A DNA stretch of 64,000 nt from Coix lacryma-jobi var. lacryma-jobi (taxonomy: Eukaryota > Streptophyta > Magnoliopsida > Poales > Poaceae). Numbering within the stretch: the stretch's first letter is position 1; the number at the start of each line of letters is the position of its first letter. Positions 53,990 through 64,000 of this stretch are shown piece after piece. The stretch covers positions 93,677-157,676 of the forward strand of contig VDCT01000832.1 of assembly GCA_009763385.1 (NCBI GenBank), in the 5' to 3' direction. The notes under the pieces were generated by a model. It had not been told where the DNA came from, made no database searches, and saw only the letters and a program-made list of their open reading frames with translations. The position numbers and the translations under genes are program-made.

Positions 53990-54330
53990 TTAAAGGAACA
54001 TATCTTCCTCTTCATCAAAGTCAGTCTCTCTATGGTGTCCAGGCTCAAACAAGGTTAGGTCATATTCCTGTACGTCATCATTGATAGCATTTGATGGCAT
54101 GCTCAAACCACGTGGTACACCTGCAACATGCATCGACACTCATATTAACGTGGTTAATAAACCAACTTATATGGTATAATAATTGTAACCTAGAACATTA
54201 ATAGTTAAACCTGGTGTTGCGTTTCAGTTGGAGTAAAGTCTGGTGCAATATTTCTCATATTTCTTGTATAGTCTCTCATTTTCTCATAATTTTTTTGTTT
54301 TTTAATCTTCATATCATTGTACCATTTTTT
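53990..54330 (-). pseudogene. Possible two-exon gene fragment, unrecognised
   Basis: On the minus strand an acceptor-like TGACAG is followed by exactly 40 codons (54330-54211; KKWYNDMKIKKQKNYEKM) to a CAG/GTTTAA donor. Another acceptor (GTTGCAG, 54121) precedes an open stretch with acidic character (VPRGLSMPSNAINDD.., ending EEEDMFL) to TAA at 53990. The splice phase between the two does not agree with the second reading, so at least one base is out or the model is wrong. I do not recognise the family. Confidence 0.25.
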
Positions 54331-54695
54331 CTGTCATCAGAATTTAGTCTCTGACTCTCTGGAGCTTGGCGACAATCTATTAATATGCAAAGTAAAAAAT
54401 TTTATTAAAATTGGACATTTATACTGCAACATCATGTATATATATAAGTATATTTTTAAACTGGAGCAAGTATATATATTAAGTATATTAATAATTACAT
54501 TAGCACATAGAGTAGGATTAAAGTTGTACCTAGATTAGTCTCATATATATGAGCACTCTTTCGTATGTAGTTGTCATTTCGATGTGTTTGTCACTTGGTA
54601 TTCCCATTTATGCGTCTGGAAGTCTCCGCCCGCGCGTCGTGATCAAGAGTGTTGGTATTTCTTAACATCACTACTAAGAATAGAGTTTTAATCTA

Positions 54696-54713
54696 TCCCC
54701 GGCAACGGTGCCA
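54696..54713 (-). promoter_or_regulatory. tRNA-Asp type primer-binding site (Athila-like)
   Basis: The minus strand reads TGGCACCGTTGCCGGGGA, which differs by one base from the complement of the plant tRNA-Asp 3' end. This primer is typical of Athila-type Gypsy elements and puts their LTR to the right. Confidence 0.65.
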
Positions 54714-54719
54714 GAAATA

Positions 54720-55083
54720 CTTATTGACAAATAACCTCGTGAAGGCACTAAGAAGTGTACGGGACACTACTAACTTCACTTAACGTCAAGTTGTCATCCC
54801 CAACATGAAGCTAGCAATGTGATTATATCAAAGCACTGGATCTAGAGATAAATATTTACCCGCAAGCGCACAGATAAATACACCCATGTAGAAGCATTTC
54901 ACCCAAGCTAGTCTCAGGTATCGTTATTTATATTTAGCCTAGAGACTAATCAATAAAAAGTACGATAGTATTATACTAGTGAGGACTTAACCGCAGTTAA
55001 TGTGGCACACACTTATGATAAAGACTGATAACCACTCATTACTCTAAACAGGGATCAGATAGTAAAAGTAATGGTATGATATT
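54720..55083 (-). repeat. LTR fragment of an Athila-like element
   Basis: Directly outside the primer-binding site lies the LTR 3' end in minus orientation, with TTGACAAATAACC and TACCCGCAAGCGCACAG. It is interrupted at 55083/55084 by a Copia LTR, so only about 365 bp is in view. No coding part is recognised to its left. Confidence 0.55.
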
Positions 55084-55230
55084 TGTGGATACATGGGTGT
55101 ATGCCGGATCTTCAGTGATGAGGATTGTCAACTGGTTTGATGCGCATGTCTTTGGCTGTGTTGTGGCAGGGTCGAGCACGAAGATAGTGATCGAAGGCAA
55201 GGTGAAGGTCAAATAGAGACATGCCGTGTC
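55084..55230 (+). mobile_element. First 147 bp of a Copia LTR, plus orientation
   Basis: TGTGGATACATGGGTGTATG at 55084 matches, in opposite orientation, the LTR start at 57214 (TGCGGATACATGGGTGTATG). The match continues through AACTGGTTTGATGCGCATG and CGAGCACGAAGATAG with roughly 15 percent mismatch. It ends at 55230, where the minus-strand Copia element begins, so that element inserted into an LTR of its own family. Confidence 0.65.
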
Positions 55231-55499
55231 TGAAGGACCGAGAAGCACTCAGAAAGCGACCAGAGGGGAGGTGAATGGGAGCTTCAAATTTTCCTTACGG
55301 AAACTAGTAGCCACTGTCCCAAGAATAAACCCCAAAAGCAAACCCTAGAGCTTGCAAATGTCCACGACCCTAGATGTAGGGTGGATGCTTCCAAGAAGCA
55401 CAGCGGGACACTAGACAACTCTAGAAAGCCAACGCAAAAGACAGAAATCAATTCCGTCAACGAACGAGCGAACCGCGGTCAAAACCGTGTGAAAACAGT

Positions 55500-55790
55500 A
55501 GCATCGGATGCTGCCTGCGTCCGATGCCAGACCACCGGACGCGTCCGATGCAAAAACTGCCTCTCGGGAACCTTACTGTTCCACCATCGGATGCTGTGAA
55601 CAGTGAACAACCAGCGTCCGATGCTTTGGCTCCGGCGCGTCCGATGGCCAACGGACGCGTCCGATGCCTAGCGTCCGATGCCACTACAAACGCTCAGAAA
55701 GTGACACGCGTCACCGGAGCGTCCGACGCTTAGAACCCTAGCGTCCGATGCTCCCGTGTCAGCGTCCGATGCCCCCGAAAACTGTGCTGT
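55500..55790. repeat. GCGTCCGATGC motif cluster in the Copia LTR
   Basis: GCGTCCGATG occurs about eight times, with variants GCATCGGATGC and GCGTCCGACGC, at irregular spacing. It occupies the same relative place in the LTR as the CGGTACTACCG cluster at 7320-7912. Confidence 0.75.
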
Positions 55791-56548
55791 TCTTTGATGA
55801 TTCAACCCGATTTCCTCCGAATCAAAAACTCTAGGCCTGGGATTCGATCTGAGGGGTCACAAGGATGTTAGTGAGCTATCTCTAAGAGATCATGGCTCGA
55901 ACCTAACTCCAAATCGGTGAATCAAGAAATTTCGGGACAAGGGAGCAAAAACACGATCCAGAAAACAAAGTCGATCGATCTCCTAGACCGTGAGGTTAGA
56001 GGTTAATTCCTTCGGTGGAAAGAAGTGCCTCATGATCTAGAACAACTTGGTTCAAACGGTTTTGCAAAAGATGAACCAACCAAAGAGATCAAGCGACGGG
56101 AAGAACGTGAAGAAAAAGGATTCCGCGAAGAACACCAATGAAACGCGAATCACAAACACGATCTTGCAGCCGAAGCGCAAACACACGCTACGACAAGGAG
56201 GTTACGGCCTCCTTTCCTCAAAATCACCAGTACACAGAGTCAAGTCTCTCTGCGGATCTCAGCAGGCTACAGCAGGGGATGGGAGAGCAAGAAACCCTAA
56301 GTGTGAAAGAGCAAATGACTGAGATACGGGAGGAGGGTGTCTCCCCTGACTACTTATCCTATTCTAGACTAAGTCTATTTCCTACTCTACCCCTCTCTAT
56401 TCTAATTACAGAGCGAACCAGCTAAACCCTAAGGTTATTCTGGACCAACTCAAGTGGTAGGTAGATCCGACGGCCACGCCCGCACAAGTCGTCCGCGTTG
56501 CCTCCACGCAACCTTCCGATTGCCGCCACGTGCCGCCCTCGCTCTGCA

Positions 56549-56775
56549 CCCCCGGTTTTGTGGCCCAAACCGGAAACCAGCCTTTTCCAGCTATCCCCCG
56601 GTTTTGAGGCCCAAACCGGAAAACCAGCCCACCAGCGTCTGAGTTTTGAGGCCAAACTCAGCAAACCATCCGCGCCCAGGTTTGAGGCCCAAACCTGGAA
56701 ACCGTCCTTAGCCCGAGTTTTGTGGCCAAACTCGGAAACCCTCAGCACCCAGGTTTTGGCCCAAACCTGGAAACC
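56549..56775. repeat. Serial palindromes in the Copia LTR U3
   Basis: Six successive short hairpins follow each other: CCGGTTTTGTGGCCCAAACCGG-type, GAGTTTTGAGGCCAAACTC-type and CCAGGTTTGAGGCCCAAACC-type units, roughly every 40 bases. Stems differ between units while the TTTGNGGCC loop side is kept. Confidence 0.75.
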
Positions 56776-57214
56776 GTCCACCGGTGGTTTTCGCTGGCTC
56801 AGCCACCAAACCGACGACGCTATAGAGGGGATGCACCGCCCGTGCACCCCGTCCACCGACACGTGTCCCCAGGTCCTCGACCCGAGCAACACCGTGCCCC
56901 GCAAGTCTCCGCTCGTCGCTGTCCCAAGCAGCCAGCCACCACAGCCGATCCTCAGGCACTCCGGTCCCTCAGTCCAAGCCTCACGTCCGCCCTTCACTGC
57001 TCGATCCATCGGCATGGCACGTCCGCCGCACGGCACGCCCATCCTTCATCGCACCCAGTCCATCGGCACGGCACGTCTCAGCTTGACCTACACCTTGCCC
57101 TCGATCACTGTCTCCGTGCTCGACACCTGCACAACACAAGCCAAAGAACATGCGATCAAACCCGTTGACAATCACTCATCACTCAGAGACTCGGCATACA
57201 CCCATGTATCCGCA

Positions 57215-57229
57215 ATCTCCCCCTTGATG
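57215..57229 (-). promoter_or_regulatory. Polypurine tract of the Copia element
   Basis: CATCAAGGGGGAGAT on the minus strand directly precedes the LTR start TG, the normal plus-strand primer position in SIRE-type elements. Confidence 0.75.
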
Positions 57230-58845
57230 AGTGCATTGTCAACTACACACACAAATCATAATGAAAGAAAGAAGAAAGAAGAAGGAGAAGAAGAGAACTC
57301 GACCAAATGACCCAAAAGCATAGCAAAGCCGAAGAAGGTCAAGTGGAAGAAGCGAAAACTTGGTCCCCAAAGACATGGGCAACGGCTCGACGCAGCCAAG
57401 CAGAGCAAAGCTAGCCCTCAAGAAGAGGTAGAACAGGCTCAACACCGCTAGCAAAATATCAATTGAAAATCAGAGCTAAAAATGGCAAAATGCTAGTCCC
57501 TCAAGATAGAGGCACAGAGGCTCAACACAACTAGCACGAGAAACCACTCCGAACCAATTAAAACCAAACGAAAGGTTTCCGAACCAATCAAAATCAACCT
57601 CAACGCCAAATGAGAAAAATGTTTGCTAGTCCCTCAAGACAGAGGCAACGGCTCAACACAACCAGCAAACTCCCCCTCGACAAGTGCAAGCAACCAGGGA
57701 CTCTCCCTTAGGTCCAACAAGAAAGAGTATAAAGATTTGAAAATCTCCCCTTAGCAAAAACTCTCCCTTAGTTGAACGCCAGAAGACATATGATTTGCAA
57801 AAACTCTCCCCCTTAGTTGAAAATGCACTTATCAAGCACAAACTCTTCCCTGAGCCAACACACTCCCCCTTCCAAAATGCATATGAAGTCAGAAATGCAA
57901 GTGAGCATCTTCAGGCATATAATCAAAAGAGTGCAAAAATGCTCTAATCGGTATAGCTCCAATGGCACAACTAAGCACTCAAATAGCGAAGGCTCAAACT
58001 GATCACACATACGAAATATGAAGCATATGAGCAAGTGAGCAGTTTTTAGCCAAAAAGATAGTCACCATCAAAATAGCACTACACATGTATAGATAGGAAT
58101 CCAGACAAGTGCTAAACATGTATACAAGGTGAACTACCCCTAGCAAAGTTCAATCATCATGCATAGGAATGAAGCATATACTTGTGATTTCAGTTTTATA
58201 TCGGAGTTGCAGCGGTAAAGAATTCACAAGTTCAATTATTAGCATGTGATTGCGAGAGGTTGAAAGCTTGTCTTTGCCTAACTTTTCAACCGAGCGAAGC
58301 CTATGCCGAAGCAATCAGAAGCTTAAAGCTACGGTTTCGGTCATACACTACACGGCTCAAGTTTAACTCAAAGTGCAATGAGAAACCGTCTCGATACCGT
58401 GATGTGTTGACAAGCAATCCCATCTCGATCTTTTCAATTCACTAAACTTGGTTCAAATTTTAAACATGATATGAACAGACCAAGCGAGTGAATGACTCAG
58501 AACTAGAGACATAGCAACCTAGCATATATGAAAAGCAGGAATGGACTCAACACACCCTACACATGCTAGTTGCATATCTCAATGGTGAACATTTCCAGAT
58601 TTATATACATTAAGCAACTTCACCATTTCAAAAATAGCTCAGCTCATAACATGTATTAGTGATCAGAAGGAGCATAAGCTACAAGCATCAATCATAAGCA
58701 TCGGAGCATACTAAACAGAGGATAGTTACATTCTAGTGATTATAAACATGAAGCTCAGAATGTAAATGCGTATGCTAAAATGCAACAGAAAAGAAGATCT
58801 AAGAAAAAGAGTCAGACTAGGATACAACTCAAAATGCTTCCCCAT
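57230..58845 (-). other. Copia 3' region between RNase H and LTR
   Basis: This 1.6 kb has no long frame in the element's sense. It holds at least four more purine tracts on the minus strand (complement of CTCCCCCTT near 57678, 57800 and 57866 and of TCTCCCCTT near 57742) and repeated phrases around TAGTCCCTCAAGA and GGCTCAACAC. SIRE-type elements often have an extra reading frame here; none is visible. Confidence 0.55.
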
Positions 58846-59343
58846 CTAAAAGGGGAAACACACACCAAGCTCACCCCTCAACCTATTAAAGGTTGATTCG
58901 TCTAAAGGCTTGGTGAAAATATCAGCCAGTTGGTGATGAGTATCGACATGGCGAAGGTCGATATCACCCTTCTCCTGGTGGTCTCGCAAGAAATGAAAGC
59001 GCACATCAATGTGTTTGGTTTTCGAGTGAAGCACGGGGTTCTTAGCAACGCTAATAGCACTCGTGCTGTCACAAAGCAAAGGCACTCGAGAAAAACTCAA
59101 ACCAAAATCACGCAAAGTGGCCATCATCCAGAGTAACTGGGAACAGCAGCTAGCCGCAGCAACATACTCAGCCTCCGTGGTAGACTGGGCGACACTAGAC
59201 TGCTTGCGAGAAGACCACGAAACAAGAGAAGATCCAATAAATTGGCAAGTCCCAGAAGTGGACTTGCGCTCAATGCGACAACCAGCAAAATCGGCATCGG
59301 AATAACCGCAAAGCGAGAGGGTGGGGAGGAAGCAGAATACCAA
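58846..59343 (-). pseudogene. Copia RNase H domain
   Basis: The type-1 RNase H domain shows GYSDADFAGC (Asp), STTEAEYVAA (Glu), PLLCDSTSAISVAKN (Asp) and KTKHIDVRFHFLRD (His). It ends with LADIFTKPLDE and the terminal GVCFPF before TAG at 58846. It overlaps the reverse transcriptase frame near 59330 in another phase, so a single frameshift separates the two. All active-site residues are kept. Confidence 0.85.
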
Positions 59344-60674
59344 ATCCCGAATTCAGGTGTGAAACGAAGGTACCTGAAGATGCGTTTCACCGCCTGACGG
59401 TGAGAAGTGTGCGGCGACGCCTGAAAGCGCGCACAGACACACGCGAACTGAATGTCCGGGCGTGTCGCCGTCAGGTAGAGTAGCGACCCGATCATGCTGC
59501 GGTACTCCTTCTGGTCCATTGCTTCTCCATCCACATCCGCATCCAGGGCAGTCGTCGTCGACATGGGTGTTGGAAGGGGCTTGGCCTCACCCATATCGAA
59601 CCGCTTCAGCAAGTCCTTCGTGTACTTGCCCTGGTGCACAAACGTCCCCTCCCGGGATTGCTTAATTTGCAACCCGAGAAAGAATGTCAGCTCGCCCATC
59701 ATGCTCATCTCGAACTCCCTGCTCATAGTATCTGCAAACTTGGCAACCAAAGCGTGAGAAGAACCACCGAAAATGATATCATCCACGTAAATCTGGACCA
59801 AGAGCGTGTCTTTGCCTTGCCGGAGGAGAAAGAGCGTCTTATCTACACATCCCATTTTAAAACCCTTAGCAAGCAAAAAGGTTTTTAACCTATCATACCA
59901 GGCTCTAGGGGCTTGTTTCAAACCATATAAAGCTTTGTGAAGTTTAAAGACATGGTTTGGAAACTTGGGATTTTCAAAACCGGGGGGTTGCTCAACATAA
60001 ACCTCCTCCTCTATGTAGCCGTTTAAGAAGGCACTCTTGACATCCATTTGAAACAGTTTGAAACCTTTGGATGCAGCAAAAGCCAAGAGTATCCTAATAG
60101 CCTCCAAACGAGCTACAGGAGCAAACGTCTCCTCATAATCTATCCCCTCCTTCTGACTATAGCCTTTCGCTACAAGCCGGGCCTTGTTTCTAACAACGTG
60201 GCCATCCTCTCCTTGCTTGTTTTTGAAAACCCATTTTGTCCCAATAGGCTTACAGTCAGGTGGAGGTGGAACTAGAACCCAAACCCGATTTCTCTCAAAG
60301 TTTTCTAACTCCTCATGCATGGCATTGACCCAATCCGGATCCGTCAAAGCGTGTCCAACATCTCGGGGCTCAAAATTAGCAACAAAAGCAGAGTGAGCGA
60401 AGTGAGAGATGTGCTGTGACCTGGAGCGAGTGACTCGCTCGCCGATATCGCCGATCATCTGCTGAGGGGGGTGCTGGCGCTGGATGTGTCGTGGCGCCTC
60501 CCGGGATGAAGTGACCTCCCCCTCATCAGCAGCTGGTTCCACCCCGGGTACAAAAGGTACCGCACGAGGTGGAGGATCCCACGGCCCCCAGGAAGAAGAG
60601 GTGTCGGGGCCGTGAGTCGTCGTCGAGGCCGCTCTTTGCGGCGCGGCAGGTGGAGGGGGTGCTGGATCATCCAT
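59320..60674 (-). pseudogene. Copia reverse transcriptase
   Basis: The frame is open for about 450 codons with the full Copia pattern: WVFKNKQGEDGHVVRNKARL, KGYSQKEGIDYEETFAPVAR, QMDVKSAFLNGYIEEEVYV, KALYGLKQAPRAWYDRL and the catalytic YVDD in VQIYVDDIIFG. It continues GSLLYLTATRPDI and loses frame after FGIWYSASS (about 59345), where RNase H resumes in the next phase. The N-terminal part, with SRSQHISHFAHSAF, is the linker after integrase. Confidence 0.9.
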
Positions 60675-61431
60675 ACCTTCAGCACCCTCGTCCTCGTCAT
60701 CAAAAAGAGGCTCTCCAACCTCATGATCACCTGCACGCTCAAAACGAGAAGAAGAAGAGAAACAAGAGTCTCGTCGAAGGTGACATCTGATGTCTCCATG
60801 ACTCGGTTAGTATCAAGGTTAAGTACACGATATGCTCTCGTGTGAGTGCCATAACCCAAAAATACCCGTCAGAAGATCGAGACTCAAACTTGTCCAGGTT
60901 CCCCTTTTTCAAAATAAAACAGTGGCAACCGAAGACTCTAAAATAACTCACCTTGGGCTGGCGACCAAAACGCAACTCATAAGAAGTCTTCTTCAAAAAG
61001 GCTCTCAGAAAAATGCGATTTGAAATGTAGCATGCAGTGTTCATAGCTTCGGCCCAATAGCGCCTGGGAGTCCTATGCTCATCGAGCATCGTCCTGGCCA
61101 TCTCAACAAGGGTCCGATTCTTCCTCTCTACAACACCATTTTGGGGCGGTGTGTAGGGGGAAGAAAACTGATGCTCCAAACCAAAGCGGTTACAAAACTT
61201 CTCAAAATCCGAATTTTTGAATTCGGAACCATTATCACTTCTAATAGCTCGCATCGAGTTCAAAGGGAACTCGTTCTGAAGACGCAAAATCAGATTGCGA
61301 GCGAAGGAGAAAGTCTCAGTCTTCTCAGTCAAAAAGAAGACCCACGAATACCTCGAAAAGTCATCAACAACAACCAAAACATACCACTTGCCACCAACCG
61401 AGCTCACCCGAGCCGGACCAACAAGGTCCAT
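60675..61431 (-). pseudogene. int: Copia integrase
   Basis: The DDE core is visible: Asp in VVVDDFSRYSWVFFL, Asp in AIRSDNGSEF and Glu in NGVVERKNRTL. Next come RRYWAEAMNTACYISNR and VFGCHCFILKKGNLDKFE, the usual Copia C-terminal region. The frame starts at a Met (61431) in DLVGPARVSSVGG and changes phase near 60830, before the linker to the reverse transcriptase. Confidence 0.85.
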
Positions 61432-62033
61432 ATGTAAAGCTCTCCAGGGTGCGAGGTCATGACCTTAGTCACTGGATGGTGGGGAGCGGCAACCATCTTC
61501 CCATGTCTACAAGAATGGCAAACTAGATCCTTCTCCATCGAAAGCTTGGGCAATCCTCGGATTAGGCCAAGTGAGCTAAGTCTTGCAAGCAAGTCGAAGC
61601 TTAAATGACCGAGCCTCCTATGCCACTTCCAAAGATCGGAGGAAGAAGGACTAGCCAAAAGACAGCGAGAAGAACCAAACGACTCCGAGAAATTCGCACG
61701 AAAGACTTTCCCAAAGGGCGAAATCAGACATACAAGATCGCCTTGAGGATCTAAGATGCGACTAAGGTTCGGTTTAAAACGAATCTCGTAGTCATCATCA
61801 AAAAGTTGCGAAACAGAAAGCAAGTTAAAATGCAGGTTAGAAACAAGAGCAACATCGCGCAACACAAAGTGCTCATTAACCCGCACCGATCCGCGAGACA
61901 ACACCTTACCTTTACTATTGTCGCCGAAGGTTATGTACTCCTTTCCGGCAACAGGGCTAAGGCTGGAGAACCACTTGGCGTTTCCGGTCATGTGCCTCGA
62001 GCAACCGGAATCCACCAACCAAATGTCCTCCAA
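61404..62033 (-). pseudogene. Copia protease and GAG-pre-integrase domain
   Basis: Retropepsin active site is DSG in DIWLVDSGCSRHMTG at the start of the frame. It is followed by LRDVALVSNLHFNLLSVSQL. The GAG-pre-integrase zinc domain reads WHRRLGHLSFDLLARL and CHSCRHGK. The frame ends about 30 bases inside the integrase frame, so a frameshift near 61420 separates the two. Confidence 0.85.
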
Positions 62034-62556
62034 CCGTTTTACCTACATCAATAAAAAGACATAGGGTGAGCATACGGTCCAACACTGGGGTTAGTGAAGT
62101 AAGGAGAATACCAGTGTTGGGCGGCGGCTGCTCAAAAGAACGGTTAGCAGAATAACCACTCCTAGACTGTCTACGGGGGTAGCGATCACCACGCACAGGA
62201 AAACGTGGTCCGCTAGGGAAGAAAGCGCTCACCGCGACACTCAAACTGCGGTGGGGGATAGCGCTCAACTACAAAGCCTCCATCACGGGTCCAAAACCTG
62301 CAACTGCAGGCTCCCGCCGGGCACGCTCTCTACGAGGCCTAGGCCTAGCAACTTGAGGCACTGCGCCTCTAGGCCAAGCAGTACGTCTCGGTGCTCTCCT
62401 CTGAACATTCGGCGCATGTACATCATGAAAAGGATGGTACATGTCCGGGTTGTTCATCTCCCTAGCACGGCGCGCCTCTCTCTTGCGCCTAAAGCAGAAC
62501 TCGCTCAAGTGTCCATCTCTCCCACAGAAATCACAATGATACCTCACCGCACGCAA
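61957..62556 (-). pseudogene. Copia gag C-terminus with second zinc knuckle
   Basis: The frame 62556-62269 carries YHCDFCGRDGHLSEFCFRRK, a C-x2-C-x4-H-x4-C motif followed by an Arg-rich stretch. The region to about 62050 (PSGPRFPVRGDRYPRRQ) links it to protease in other phases. SIRE/Opie-type gag proteins have such a second Cys-His motif. Confidence 0.7.
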
Positions 62557-62590
62557 AGGGGGTGTTGGTACTCATGACTGTGGGTGTGGA

Positions 62591-64000
62591 TCACTTTGCC
62601 CTTCTGTGGCAACTCCTCATGGATAGGTGGCATTGTATCCAGCTTGTTTTTAGGTGGTTGGGTTTGGGATGCCACACTTGGTTCTTGGGTGGAGCTCTCG
62701 GAGGTTCCTCAAACACCCCATCCTTGGTGATAGGCTTGACCGGCTCTTTGGATGGAAGCTTGGTCAGTTTGGGAGTAGTGGTGGAGTTGGGCTTCTCACT
62801 AGGATTCAGACCACTCGACTCTCCAATCTTCCCAAAAGCAGAAAGATCAACACCCTGAGCAAGACCTACACCATAACCTCCAGCAGCTCGCTTAAATTGG
62901 GAGATCATCATCCCGAGCTGCGGCTCACTACAAGAGACCCATGACAAGATGGTCCGAAGGTATGTGTTTTCCTCCTCGGTTTGCATCTTGTCATGCTTGA
63001 CATTCGCAATCTCCATCTCCAAACCCTCACACAAAGCGCACCTGGCCACACTAGTGCTACCTGAGTTGGCCTCCTCAAGAGACACAATCTTGGCATTCTT
63101 CTCTGCCAACTCAGATTTCAAGACAGGACAAGTCTTGCACGCACCTAACAGAGAAGGTCTAGCCTTCAGCTCATCCACCTCTCCTACCAATGCAGCATAC
63201 TTACCTCTCAAAGTGAGAAGGTCAGTCATGTGCGTGGTGCACATCTCACACTCAACCTCTTCCGACACGACCACGGTGGACTTGGCAGACTCAAGCTCTC
63301 TCACCGTGTCCTCCCACTTCTGCCTAAACTCCTTGCGCTCTCTAGCGGCACGCCTAAGCAACTTGTCCTGACTAAGGAGCGCGGCAGTGGCAGTAAGCTT
63401 CTCAACCTCAGCAGAAAGCTCGTCGTGGGTGAGGGATACCTGGGAGGTGTCGTCGTCGTCGTCGTCCCGAGGGGTGTGCTCCAGCTTGCCGTCGACCTCA
63501 TCACCAAGCGCCATGGTGCAAAAGCCGTCGTCGTCGGCGAAGAAGCAGAGACCGTTCAGCTTGTCCTCGATCCTCTTCTTCTTCTCGGACTCGTCATCGC
63601 TTGAGCAAGCGGAGTCGTCATCCGAGCCGTCGACGTCGCTGAGCGTGGCGAAGAACGCACGCTGCTCAGCTTGGGCCTTCTCCAAGTACTTCTTCTTGAT
63701 GTACTCCTTGTCGAAGCCGCCCCTCCGCTTGTGCCTCGCGGGGACATACTTCTCCTTGCGCTTGCCGGAGTCGTACTTGTGCCCATGATCGCCCTTCCCA
63801 GATGAATGCTTCTTCTTGGGGCAGTTGGCGATGAAGTGTTCGGGGTCGCCACACTCATAGCATCCTGAGCGTCCTCCTCCGCGGCGACGGTTCATGCGGT
63901 TGTTGTGGAACCGCGAGAACCGGTTGGCGAGCATTGCCAACTCGTCATCCCCCAACGATTCAAGCTGGTCCTCTGTGACAGAAAAGAGTAGAGAAGAAAG
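62591..64000 (-). pseudogene. gag: Copia gag, partial at the window edge
   Basis: The minus-strand frame is open from the window edge (LSSLLFSVTEDQLESLGDDE) through a zinc knuckle CYECGDPEHFIANC near 63850. A Lys-rich segment and an acidic Asp/Ser run (DVDGSDDDSACSSDDESEKK, about 63590) follow. A long coiled-coil part with CEMCTTHMTDLLTLRGKYAAL comes next. The frame shifts near 62600 after KNQVWHPKPNHLK, just before the second Cys-His motif. The protein packages the element RNA; the N-terminal core lies outside the window. Confidence 0.8.

Larger units (their letters stand above)
55231..57214 (-). repeat. 3' LTR of the Copia element, 1,984 bp
   Basis: On the minus strand it starts TGCGGATACATGG at 57214, directly after the polypurine tract, and ends TCTCGGTCCTTCA at 55231. 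Its tail has the CACCTCCCCTCTGG phrase before the end, as in the Copia solo LTR at 2334. It contains a cluster of GCGTCCGATGC motifs (55500-55790) and a series of short palindromes (56549-56775). A TATA-like GGATAAGTAG lies on the minus strand near 56365. Confidence 0.8.
55231..64000 (-). mobile_element. Copia element, SIRE/Maximus-like, right end outside window
   Basis: It reads right to left as gag (from beyond 64000), protease, integrase, reverse transcriptase, RNase H, a 1.6 kb 3' region with several GGGGGAG tracts, and the 3' LTR. Domain order with integrase before reverse transcriptase identifies Copia. Two CCHC-like motifs in gag, the long 3' region and the long LTR fit SIRE/Maximus (Opie/Ji-like). 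GTGTC (55226-55230) is the predicted left TSD. The coding part is interrupted by frameshifts but keeps all catalytic motifs. Confidence 0.85.

Overview
This is nuclear DNA from a grass (Poaceae), most likely a panicoid. The window is almost wall to wall transposable elements: Ty3/Gypsy elements of the Tat group (RIRE2/Grande-like), very long LTRs of about 4 kb beginning TGTAACAC (Del/Tekay-like), a SIRE/Maximus-like Ty1/Copia element, CACTA, hAT and PIF/Harbinger DNA transposons, and Stowaway and Tourist MITEs. I found no convincing ordinary host gene, rRNA gene, functional tRNA gene or CRISPR array. Family names are my reading of motifs, element architecture and target-site duplications (TSDs); no database was searched.

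1-25585 is a nested stack. The base is a Tat-type Gypsy element on the minus strand. Its 5' LTR is at 25120-25585, followed by a primer-binding site, gag, protease, reverse transcriptase, RNase H and integrase down to 18926. Downstream of the integrase it carries a separate intron-containing gene on the opposite (plus) strand (10931-17924). Four ~4 kb LTR copies and one Copia solo LTR lie in this gene or in each other: 11754-15685 (TSD GTACC) directly in the gene, 8263-10930 plus 2075-2333 upstream of the surviving exon, a Copia solo LTR at 2334-8257 (TSD GTTAC) in that copy, 2570-6639 (TSD GATAT) in the Copia LTR, and 1-2074 cut by the window edge. The Tat polyprotein is broken by eight in-frame stops, seven TAG and one TGA.

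25586-38740 and 49813-54690 are older intergenic sequence with small DNA elements: a Tourist-like MITE (28074-28304), a Stowaway (28514-28838), a CACTA end pair with a tRNA-like insert (31359-31841), a fold-back element (32126-32366), a Stowaway split by a CACTA element that carries an RNase H fragment (32987-34643), a PIF/Harbinger element with a GC-rich cargo (34913-35845), and a hAT derivative that keeps the transposase tail (51720-53093).

38747-49807 is a complete, apparently young but non-autonomous Tat-type element on the minus strand. It has two ~1.65 kb LTRs, TSD CTATG, and a primer-binding site. It has no protease, reverse transcriptase or integrase. What it keeps is a plus-strand antisense gene (about 42905-46378) with its own TATA box and several GT-AG introns, equivalent in type to the antisense gene of the first element. 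The repeated presence of this opposite-strand gene, and its survival where gag-pol is gone, is the most interesting biology in the window.

54690-64000 holds the end of an Athila-like LTR with a tRNA-Asp-type primer-binding site, the first 147 bp of a Copia LTR in plus orientation, and a minus-strand SIRE/Maximus-like Copia element running off the right edge: 3' LTR 55231-57214, a long 3' region, RNase H, reverse transcriptase, integrase, protease and gag, interrupted mainly by frameshifts.
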